In this document: piece after piece, positions 44,940-52,545 of the stretch
How the letters are laid out: each line of letters starts with the position of its first letter
Position numbering within the stretch: position 1 is the first letter of the stretch
DNA from: Eubacterium aggregans
GTDB taxonomy: Bacteria; Bacillota; Clostridia; Eubacteriales; Eubacteriaceae
Assembly: GCF_900107815.1 (NCBI RefSeq)
Contig: NZ_FNRK01000007.1
Coordinates: 1-64,000, forward strand
Length of the DNA stretch: 64,000 bases
Direction of reading: 5' to 3'
Notes under the pieces: model-generated
Database searches by the model: none
Told to the model about the DNA's origin: nothing
What the model saw: only the letters and a program-made list of their open reading frames with translations
Translations under genes and position numbers: made by a program

Positions 44940-45719
44940 CTACTTATCAAGGTATCCGCTAATATAATCTGTAACTGTACTTGAAATACCTATTATTAGT
45001 TTTGCTTCTCTCTTTCCAATAATATTTGTATTAGGGTGTGCAAGTGAATGCCTATTTCTTGCTTCATTAAGAGAGCTAATCATTCCATTTGATGACCTTA
45101 TCGTTGTCTTCACTATATCAGCAAGTTCAGTAGGTTGAATTTCTTTTTCAATTAATTGTTGTATCCTACTATATAATTTAGATAGATTTTCGTCTCTAGG
45201 AACTGTAATTTCATATTTTTTTAGTATTTCAATTAAATATCCATGAAAAGCAGTGTGAACTCTGTCAAAGGCACGTTGATATTCACCATTACTCATAAAA
45301 GACTCAGCGTCTTCAATAGCTTGTGAAACCACATCACTAATTTTCAACTGACTAAAGTTAATTACTTCGTAATTCTCTGGAAGTGGTACTAAAATAGTAT
45401 CCACTAATACATTATCACCTTGTTTATCATATATGGAGCTTGCTGTCTGGGTAATCAAATCTTTATGACTTTCAAAAAAGTCTAAATCATCAAAAGGAAC
45501 TCTTATTTTAAGATATGTGCAAAGCGTATTCCAGCCCTTTTTATATCCTTTATAATAAGTAAAATCGTCAGTCTCATCTAAAGTTACCTCTGATATTTTC
45601 ATTTTAGAAACAATCTCGTTACCTCCTTCATAATAATTTGAAGAGCTCTTTCTTTCTAATGTTTTAATTAAAAGAGATTTAAATTGATCATTTGTAAACA
45701 TATTCATAAATCCTTTCAT
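44940..45719 (-). CDS. Abi_C-like putative abortive-infection protein, cargo
   Basis: 259 residues, mostly helical. The C-terminal RNRHSLAHPN segment (about 221-230) resembles the conserved RNxxxxAH signature of the Abi_C (abortive infection C-terminus) family, which is HEPN-related. It lies between orf19 and orf18, where Tn916 has no gene. A phage-defence role is inferred from the domain only. Codon use is very AT-rich like the Gabija-like genes. Confidence 0.6.
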   Translation of the reverse strand: MKGFMNMFTNDQFKSLLIKTLERKSSSNYYEGGNEIVSKMKISEVTLDETDDFTYYKGYKKGWNTLCTYLKIRVPFDDLDFFESHKDLITQTASSIYDKQGDNVLVDTILVPLPENYEVINFSQLKISDVVSQAIEDAESFMSNGEYQRAFDRVHTAFHGYLIEILKKYEITVPRDENLSKLYSRIQQLIEKEIQPTELADIVKTTIRSSNGMISSLNEARNRHSLAHPNTNIIGKREAKLIIGISSTVTDYISGYLDK

Positions 45720-45760
45720 AACAAAATATATACTTCCTATTTTATCATGAAAAATATCTG

Positions 45761-45982
45761 TTAAGCACCAATGATTCGGTTAAATAAGTTTAATAACACA
45801 TCTTTCACGCCAGCTGCATTGAACACAAGTCCGACGGCGATTAGAGCAATAATCAAGAAGCCAATGAGTTTTGAAAATTCTCGTTTAAAACCTAAAAACA
45901 GTCCAATGACAACAATCGCTAACAATACCAATGACTGTGCATTATCCAAGAACCAGTTGTACAAATTCTGCCCAAAATTCAT
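45761..45982 (-). CDS. orf19: Conjugation small membrane protein Orf19 (TcpD-like)
   Basis: 73 residues with two membrane segments (about 14-32 and 38-58), almost identical in type to Tn916 Orf19. It is likely a small subunit of the channel. It overlaps the upstream 96-residue gene by 4 bases. Confidence 0.88.
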   Translation of the reverse strand: MNFGQNLYNWFLDNAQSLVLLAIVVIGLFLGFKREFSKLIGFLIIALIAVGLVFNAAGVKDVLLNLFNRIIGA

Positions 45983-46269
45983 GTGATTGTCCTCCTTTCC
46001 TTAAGATATTTTTCTCGATAATAGATATAGCTTTTTACACGCCTTAATAATTGAAAAGGGGTTAAATGCTCTCCATAGACGGTTACTCGATTGGTATAAT
46101 TATTATAAAATCTCACCTTGTAAAAATCATAGGTATAGATGGTATCACCAGCTTGCCGTTTTCCCTCAATAATGAGAGACGTATATTTCCCTGTATTTTG
46201 TATATACGCTTGAAACTCAATGCCACACTGAAACCCTAACTTCTTTAATTCTTTTGTTAAAAGGCTCAT
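45979..46269 (-). CDS. Small ICE protein, unknown function
   Basis: 96 residues, basic and tyrosine-rich (YDFYKVRFYNNYTNRVTVYG). Not recognised. It overlaps orf20 upstream and orf19 downstream by 4 bases each (ATGA), so it is translated within the transfer operon and may assist relaxase processing or transfer. Confidence 0.7.
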   Translation of the reverse strand: MSLLTKELKKLGFQCGIEFQAYIQNTGKYTSLIIEGKRQAGDTIYTYDFYKVRFYNNYTNRVTVYGEHLTPFQLLRRVKSYIYYREKYLKERRTIT

Positions 46270-47456
46270 GTAATCAAATCCTCCATGGCTAGATGTTGTT
46301 GTTCAATTAATTTCTCATGTTTTTCTGTCAGTTTGGCTTCCTGAATCATGGTGGAGATAATGGTTGTACCGTTGAGAACATCTAAAATGCTTGCGATTTT
46401 TAATGTAGGGGCGACTTGATGATGTAACCAGTTCAATGTTCGTTCAAAAGAATAAGGCTCTGGCTGTGTGGTTAGGCGTAATGCTCCACGATTTTTACCG
46501 ATAAACCATTCCCAACGTTCATTAGTTTTCCAATCACTCCGACGTTTAGTGTCGTCTTTATCTGCAAAGCGGATATAGCGATTGATAATTTCAAAGGCTG
46601 TTTTTTCCGCCTGTTGATGTGCCAATAAATCTTTCATGGCTTGGGTGGCTCGGTCATTTTTTAACCGAATTTCAAACCGATTCTTTACTTCTGCGTCTTC
46701 TAAGGGAACATCATTTTTCACGTATTGCTCATAATCTTTCTCATATATACAGAAATAGACTTCACTTTTTAATGAGCCAATATAAAGTGTGTTTCCCATG
46801 TATGGTTTTTCATCACGGTGAACCAATTCACCACTGCGATAATTTTTAAAGCTTCGAAAGACGGAAATGCATTCTTCCTGTTTACATTTCTTTGCCAAAT
46901 CTGGAATATTCAAAATCCCTGTTTTATCGTTGATAGCTAAATCCAAGCGTTTGAAAATACCTTTATGTTCCATGCAATCTTGAAAGAAATCATACCAGCT
47001 CCGATGTTGAGCCAATAGAAAGTTTTCAAATTGCCGACAGCCTTTTCCTTTCAGTTCTAATAAAACACCTTTACTTACATCATGAGAGACTAGGACAACA
47101 ATATCACCGAAACGATAGTGTTCGGGATAAGAATAATAGCCAAAGTCTTCGTGTAGCATATAATCCATATTCAAACGTAAAACCTCACCGATAATTTGAG
47201 CCACATCATTGGTAGGGAATCGAATCCGTACATAGTCGAATAACATCTCCAATGGGTTATCGGGATTGAAGCGTTCCAAAGCGTTCAGTAAATCTTCTTT
47301 CACCTGTTGAGTAGGGACTGCCTTGCCTGTTTCAATATCCGATAGGTAAGGTCTGGTAATATGAGAAGCAACCGCCAGTTTATTTTGAGAAACGCCATAA
47401 GCCAGTCGCTTTTCTTTCAATTCCTTAATCCAAATTTTTTCGTTTTCCATTCGCAA
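46266..47456 (-). CDS. orf20: Relaxase/MobT-type replication initiator (Orf20)
   Basis: 396 residues. N-terminal XRE helix-turn-helix (about 15-70, LAYGVSQNKLAVASHITRPYLSDIETG), then a Rep_trans/MobT catalytic domain (about 75-330) as in Tn916 Orf20 and ICEBs1 NicK. It nicks oriT, which lies immediately upstream, to start transfer and rolling-circle replication. Confidence 0.92.
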   Translation of the reverse strand: MRMENEKIWIKELKEKRLAYGVSQNKLAVASHITRPYLSDIETGKAVPTQQVKEDLLNALERFNPDNPLEMLFDYVRIRFPTNDVAQIIGEVLRLNMDYMLHEDFGYYSYPEHYRFGDIVVLVSHDVSKGVLLELKGKGCRQFENFLLAQHRSWYDFFQDCMEHKGIFKRLDLAINDKTGILNIPDLAKKCKQEECISVFRSFKNYRSGELVHRDEKPYMGNTLYIGSLKSEVYFCIYEKDYEQYVKNDVPLEDAEVKNRFEIRLKNDRATQAMKDLLAHQQAEKTAFEIINRYIRFADKDDTKRRSDWKTNERWEWFIGKNRGALRLTTQPEPYSFERTLNWLHHQVAPTLKIASILDVLNGTTIISTMIQEAKLTEKHEKLIEQQHLAMEDLIT

Positions 47457-47633
47457 ACCTCCAATCTAAAAAAGATGTAAACTATGACCCTTGAGTTTAC
47501 ACCTTTCATATTTTCCGCAATCCTTTGTACCATCAACATTGGTTGATGAGAATTGCCTGTTTTCAGTTGTATTTGTGCCCCCCTGTTAGATAGAGGGGGC
47601 TAAAGGATTGGCGTGGCTAACGCCACACCAATC
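47457..47633 (-). other. oriT: oriT region of the ICE
   Basis: The gap between orf21 and orf20 has inverted repeats expected of a Tn916-type origin: CCCCCT/AGGGGG around 47578-47599, and GATTGGCGTGGC (47606-47617) with GCCACACCAATC (47622-47633), one mismatch, TAAC loop. The location beside the relaxase gene is the same as in Tn916. The nick position was not determined. Confidence 0.8.
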
Positions 47634-49053
47634 AAAGCAAGTCTGAACCTGTACCTTTCACTTCGTGCGGTACAGGCTCAGATTGCTTTTTTTGAATGAC
47701 TTTTCCTATTTCTCCTAAGAAATCGTACCTTTTTGGTACAAGGGGTGTATAAAACTCACTAATCACACTTTTTCCTGTATCCACGTAACCTCTTCCCTTG
47801 ATGGGTTTTAAGAAAAATTGTTTTTGTGTATCGCTTCCGAACATCATACCAAAGCCCATTTCAGACATACGACCCAAAGCCACACGGAAGTTAAAGTTGT
47901 CCCGAATCCCATCACTAAAATATTTTGCGTCTGGACGTTGACAGGCAAGAATTAAAAAGAAGCCTGCTTGTCGTCCTAACATTACAATTTGTTTGAGTTT
48001 ATGAATAACGGTGGTACTTTCACGACCTAGCATATCCATCATTGCCACATATTCATCAAAAATAAGAAAATTGGCAGACAAACCAAGATAAGCATAATTT
48101 TCTCCTGTTTTATAGTTAGGGTGTTGTTTCATGGTTTCACTGCGATCAATCATATCTTCGTAAAATTGATTGATACATGCCAACATATCTTCTTTACGGT
48201 AATAGACATTATTCATGACCGCCCCTAAGTCTGCCAAATCAGCATTTTTAGGGTCAAGAATATAAAGCTTTGCATTTGTATGCAGGAGAGATTCAATCAA
48301 TGTGAGAATAAAATAGGATTTTCCACTACCAGTGCCCCCAGCAATTAACATGTGAGGGAGAGAATCGAACTCCCAATAGACCGATTCCATCAATTTGACA
48401 CGTCCATCTTGAGCTACCACGTCTTCAATGCCAATTCGATTGCCAATAGTATCATAAAGTAGGACATACTCTACATAAGAATCTTTCAACGTTTTTTCCA
48501 CTAATTCACAATACAATCCTGTTTCTAGTTTGTTTTCTAGGTGCAAAAGCTGATCTTGATATTTCCCTAAGGTGATTTCTACATGAATATGGATTAGTCC
48601 ATCTTTCATTCGATAATATATTTTAGGAAAATGGCGGATTCGTTGTTTGGTTTTCTTGCTGGGTAAATCTTTAAAGAATCCCTCTGATTGAGTTTCTTCG
48701 GCTTCATACCAATGATTTTCTAAAATCATACGAGCTAACTTTTGACGGTGCTCTAACTGTTTTATAGAATCTATACGATAGTGATAATAAAGCCAGCTGA
48801 TAAGTCCGCATACAAAAAGAGCAGTGAGAATACTGCTCCAAAAGTATGGCGTATGAAGTTGATAGAAAAATGTATCTAACTGAACTGCTTGCCAGTTCAC
48901 CGATTGTAACGCTCTCCAATGAAAAGGGAGTAGGACGACTAGAAAAACTACCAGCAATGAAATTAGTACAAAATGATAGACCAAGTGCTTATCGTTGGCT
49001 TTGATTCGCTCTCCTCTGTCATGAAGCAATGGCATAAAAATCCTCCTTTCCAC
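47632..49053 (-). CDS. orf21: FtsK/SpoIIIE-type coupling protein (Orf21)
   Basis: 473 residues. Two N-terminal membrane segments (about 25-45 and 68-90), then an FtsK-like ATPase domain with Walker A AGGTGSGKSYF (about 236) and Walker B LIFDEYVAM. It brings the nicked DNA to the channel (TcpA-like). GGAAAGGAGG precedes the in-frame start region. Confidence 0.92.
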   Translation of the reverse strand: MERRIFMPLLHDRGERIKANDKHLVYHFVLISLLVVFLVVLLPFHWRALQSVNWQAVQLDTFFYQLHTPYFWSSILTALFVCGLISWLYYHYRIDSIKQLEHRQKLARMILENHWYEAEETQSEGFFKDLPSKKTKQRIRHFPKIYYRMKDGLIHIHVEITLGKYQDQLLHLENKLETGLYCELVEKTLKDSYVEYVLLYDTIGNRIGIEDVVAQDGRVKLMESVYWEFDSLPHMLIAGGTGSGKSYFILTLIESLLHTNAKLYILDPKNADLADLGAVMNNVYYRKEDMLACINQFYEDMIDRSETMKQHPNYKTGENYAYLGLSANFLIFDEYVAMMDMLGRESTTVIHKLKQIVMLGRQAGFFLILACQRPDAKYFSDGIRDNFNFRVALGRMSEMGFGMMFGSDTQKQFFLKPIKGRGYVDTGKSVISEFYTPLVPKRYDFLGEIGKVIQKKQSEPVPHEVKGTGSDLL

Positions 49054-49056
49054 CTA

Positions 49057-49839
49057 TCAAAATAATTGTGTATTGTAGATACGAGCCTGTTTATCAAAAG
49101 TTGGTTGAGAAATGGCTTCATATTTCTGATAAGCGATTCGCTTTTCAAAGCGTAAATTTTTTTCTTTCGGATAATAATGACGTCGATAGAGAGTGTGTCC
49201 TAACAGTTTTTTCGCTTCTTTTGTCAACGGATAGAGATAGCGAAACATGCGTCCATTGATTTTCTCAATCCCTTTGTATTCGCAAAATGCCTGGGAAAGC
49301 CAATGCTTTTTCTCTACCTGTTCAAAGCGAGCATTTTCCTCTAATAAAAGGCGAGCACTTCGAGGGTGTATCTTTTCCCATGACTGCTTATCACGATAGA
49401 CACTTGTCTTGAAATACCCGCAGTAAAAGAAGTTGGACGCTTGATAGACATAGCCACATTTTCCCTCAATTCCATCTGCCAGTGTATATAAAAAATGACA
49501 GTCCGTATGTTCTTTCAACCACTTAATTAGAGCTGAAAGAGCTTGACTGCCAAAATAATTGGTTTGATTCATTTCTGGAAGAAAACACATCTTTCCAATT
49601 TCTAAATAATCTGTGGTTTGAAGGGAACTGTCGGGAAAGAGTTTGCGTATGGTTTGTAGGGGTTGCGTACCCCAGCCTAATTCCACAACGCCTAATAATT
49701 TTTCTTCTGAAAAAATCCCTAGAAAGTATTTACACAATCTAGGGAGTATCTTTGAATAATGGTATTGCCGAATAAAAGAAATGGCTTCATCTTTCGGAAT
49801 TTCTTTCAAAATCAATGGTGTGTTTGTCATAAGCAACAC
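49057..49839 (-). CDS. Mom-like GNAT-fold protein, possible DNA modification enzyme
   Basis: 260 residues. FIRQYHYSK at about 23, LLGVVELGWG, YLEIGKMCFLPEMN, and TLADGIEGKCGYVYQASNF resemble the Mom superfamily (acyltransferase fold), whose Mu member converts adenine in DNA to a carbamoylmethyl form that resists restriction. The match is by motif pattern from memory and is distant. It lies between orf22 and orf21, directly beside the DNA-processing genes, and has no Tn916 counterpart that I recall. It may protect ICE DNA during transfer. Confidence 0.5.
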   Translation of the reverse strand: MLLMTNTPLILKEIPKDEAISFIRQYHYSKILPRLCKYFLGIFSEEKLLGVVELGWGTQPLQTIRKLFPDSSLQTTDYLEIGKMCFLPEMNQTNYFGSQALSALIKWLKEHTDCHFLYTLADGIEGKCGYVYQASNFFYCGYFKTSVYRDKQSWEKIHPRSARLLLEENARFEQVEKKHWLSQAFCEYKGIEKINGRMFRYLYPLTKEAKKLLGHTLYRRHYYPKEKNLRFEKRIAYQKYEAISQPTFDKQARIYNTQLF

Positions 49840-50217
49840 CTATTTTTCACTTTCGGACGCTTCTTTTTTATATTTCTGATGAGGTTTTGTCTGTCCTTTT
49901 AATACAAGATCGTCTGCTTTCACGTACCAATCAACGTCTGCCCCTCGAAAAGTAGCCGTCGCTACGGTATCTGCCACAGGATTGATTAATTCCACTTCTG
50001 CGTTGTAGTCAAATTCTTTCAAAGGAACAGAAGCGGGGATACTGACTTGTATCATGCGTCCTTGTCCTTTTGATTTTAAGTCATAGGTACGTTCTTTAAT
50101 TTCTTCGGAAACCGTACCATCTTCATTCTGGATACGAACCTCACGACGCAAGGCGGAAAATTTCAATGTGCCAAATGTCTGGTCTTTTTCAATCACAATA
50201 CCTTCTGCTAATCTCAT
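49840..50217 (-). CDS. orf22: DUF961 protein (Orf22)
   Basis: 125 residues, close to Tn916 Orf22 (TFGTLKFSALRREVRIQNEDG, KSKGQGRMIQVSIPASVPLKEF). In related elements DUF961 proteins help relaxase and single-strand DNA processing. It ends one base before the Mom-like gene. Confidence 0.9.
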   Translation of the reverse strand: MRLAEGIVIEKDQTFGTLKFSALRREVRIQNEDGTVSEEIKERTYDLKSKGQGRMIQVSIPASVPLKEFDYNAEVELINPVADTVATATFRGADVDWYVKADDLVLKGQTKPHQKYKKEASESEK

Positions 50218-50237
50218 ATTTTTTCACCTTTCCTTTC

Positions 50238-50552
50238 TTATGCTTTCACCATATCGTCTGCGTGCATAATGTAATTGGTAAATCCTCGATTGCCAATTTT
50301 ATAACCTTCTGCGGTAATATGTGGGTTGATGAGTTTGACTTTTTCGTCGGATTCAAAATGTTTCTCGCCAGCTTCGGAGGGAAGAATGACAACAATATCA
50401 TCTGCTCGTTGAATCGTTGAGTATAAATTGTAACTACGAGAGAGAATGGTTGGTCTGCCATTTATTCGACGTTGTTCAATGTTCCCTTCACCAGCATATT
50501 CTAATTGTCCAAATGTTTTTTCCATATTGGGAATGACATATTTAAGTTCCAT
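50238..50552 (-). CDS. orf23: DUF961 protein (Orf23)
   Basis: 104 residues, close to Tn916 Orf23 (MELKYVIPNMEKTFGQLEYAG, LSRSYNLYSTIQRADDI). It is a paralogue of Orf22 and the first gene of the transfer operon. A stretch of about 130 bases upstream, before the terminator of the defence operon, should hold its promoter. No orf24 is seen. Confidence 0.9.
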   Translation of the reverse strand: MELKYVIPNMEKTFGQLEYAGEGNIEQRRINGRPTILSRSYNLYSTIQRADDIVVILPSEAGEKHFESDEKVKLINPHITAEGYKIGNRGFTNYIMHADDMVKA

Positions 50553-50682
50553 ATTTTTACCTATCCTTTCTGTTTTTATGTTTGAATGAATCTTATTTGT
50601 GTGATGGTTTTAAAGGGGGGAGAGCGACCTTTTGATTCTTGATTTTTTATTTTCATAAGTTCACTTCCTTTCAAAATTGGGT

Positions 50683-50712
50683 AAAAAAATAGACGCTCCG
50701 TACTGAGCGTCC
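50683..50712 (-). terminator. Terminator after the Gabija-like operon
   Basis: GGACGCTC-AGTAC-GGAGCGTC then TATTTTTTT on the minus strand. It separates the defence genes from orf23 and the transfer operon. Confidence 0.85.
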
Positions 50713-50751
50713 GATTCCTACTATATTTAAAACAACGACTACCTAGGTATT

Positions 50752-52545
50752 TTAAATATTATAATCAAATTCTATTTTATCTAATAATTGAGTGGGATAA
50801 AGCAAGTCTCCTTTACTCGTAAAATAACCCACCTCTGAGAAAAGAAATAAATTATTTTTTGCTCTTGAACAAATTACGTATAGTAGTTTTCTCGCTGAAC
50901 TAATTCCTTTATCAGAAACATTAAAAATTTCATTCCAATGAGGAATTTTCCCGTTTAGAAGATTAATAGCGATAACAGTATCATACTCATTTCCTTTAAC
51001 TTTATGTGCTGTAGTAAGTGTGATACCATCTCGAGATTTAAACATCTTCTTAAAACTAGATACACTACTAGATAATGAATTATTTTTTATCCGATCTTCT
51101 ACTTCGTTAATAAAAAATAGATAGTGCTTAAAAATAGACGGGTAATTTTTCTCGTCAATATTAAGATTAACAAATATATGTTTGGTAACAAATTTGTATA
51201 AATCAACACCGTTGTCGTCTCCACTATACATTCTTTTCACACTGTTTATTAGCTGTAATAAATCTAAGTCAATAAAATAATCTTTAACTTCTATTCCAAA
51301 TTCATTTTTTAATATAATTAAAATATCGTTTGCAATTAGCTTTCTTCTTCGAACCTTTTCACCTGATTCAGTAAAGTACAAAATTGCTAACTTGAAAAAT
51401 AAACTATGATTATTTACCTTAATTGGTGATATATTTATAGCATCAAAATTGCAATACGGTAATTCTTTCTTTAAATACTCACCCAGTGAAAACAGAGGAT
51501 AGTGTTGAGGAGCAAGTACACAAATATCTTTTTCATGAATGCCGCTTTCAATCTTTTCCTTTATTATATTTTTTATTATGTTGGGTAAATCCTCCTTAGT
51601 AACTTTGCAATCATAACTTATAAAACCACGGTCGTTTTTATTATTCCCTCTGCTTTCAATCTCGTAAGGACAACTCTGAAAATTAGAGTAGAAGTCTACT
51701 AATCTCTGATTAGACCTGTAACAGCCATGTAGCGTCTTTGATTGAAAAGTGTGACTAGTTAGCATTTCTAGTTCTTCAACTGATTTAGCTATACCATCTA
51801 ATGATCCATAAATTGCTTGGTCAATATCTCCAACAAACATTGACTGAATTTGAGGGTTGTTTTGAAGTAATTTAGCTATTACATTGTATTGTAATTCTCT
51901 AGTATCTTGAAATTCATCCACATAAATCGCCCTTATATTACTAGCAATATTACGTGCAACGTTACTGTTTACAGTTAAAATTTTATACGCTACTAGTAAA
52001 ATCATATCAAAATCAATTTCTTTATTTTTTTCCAACATAGTGTGATACATTTCAGAAACTTGAGTATACTGAACTTCATTAATTTTAAAATCATGAGAAA
52101 GTGACAAATCAATTTTGTTCAGTTCATACGTTTTGAGATTTAAATTCAGCATATTATTAATTTGGCTGACGTAAGCTCTTTGAGTATAATCATCAATAAT
52201 TGTAAATCCTTTTGATACTCTTGAGAGATTCATTTTAAAAGGATAAATAATAAATTCAAGACAAAACTGATGTATTGTCCCCACCCAAATATTAATATCA
52301 TCATCTATACTAAGTAAACTTAGGCGTTCCTTAATTTCTTCAGCAGCTCTATTAGTGTATGTGATAGCAATTATTCTTTTTAGTGATCCATCGTGTTTAA
52401 TTGCTTGGTAAGCAATTTTCCTTGTAAGTACCCTTGTTTTCCCACTCCCAGGACATGCATTTACATAAAGGTTATCTTCACTTTCCACAACATCTTTTTG
52501 TTCTAAATTTAAATCATTTACGATTTTTTCGAAGATATTTGTCAT
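50752..52545 (-). CDS. gajB: UvrD-like helicase, Gabija GajB-type
   Basis: 597 residues, superfamily 1A helicase: Q/motif I region NACPGSGKTRVLTRKIAYQA, motif Ia AITYTNRAAEEIKERL, motif II YVDEFQD, motif III GDIDQAIY, motif V TTAHKVKGNEYD and motif VI CSRAK. It overlaps the OLD gene by 4 bases (ATGA). OLD nuclease plus UvrD-like helicase is the Gabija anti-phage arrangement (class 2 OLD). It is longer than the roughly 494-residue type GajB. Confidence 0.82.
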   Translation of the reverse strand: MTNIFEKIVNDLNLEQKDVVESEDNLYVNACPGSGKTRVLTRKIAYQAIKHDGSLKRIIAITYTNRAAEEIKERLSLLSIDDDINIWVGTIHQFCLEFIIYPFKMNLSRVSKGFTIIDDYTQRAYVSQINNMLNLNLKTYELNKIDLSLSHDFKINEVQYTQVSEMYHTMLEKNKEIDFDMILLVAYKILTVNSNVARNIASNIRAIYVDEFQDTRELQYNVIAKLLQNNPQIQSMFVGDIDQAIYGSLDGIAKSVEELEMLTSHTFQSKTLHGCYRSNQRLVDFYSNFQSCPYEIESRGNNKNDRGFISYDCKVTKEDLPNIIKNIIKEKIESGIHEKDICVLAPQHYPLFSLGEYLKKELPYCNFDAINISPIKVNNHSLFFKLAILYFTESGEKVRRRKLIANDILIILKNEFGIEVKDYFIDLDLLQLINSVKRMYSGDDNGVDLYKFVTKHIFVNLNIDEKNYPSIFKHYLFFINEVEDRIKNNSLSSSVSSFKKMFKSRDGITLTTAHKVKGNEYDTVIAINLLNGKIPHWNEIFNVSDKGISSARKLLYVICSRAKNNLFLFSEVGYFTSKGDLLYPTQLLDKIEFDYNI

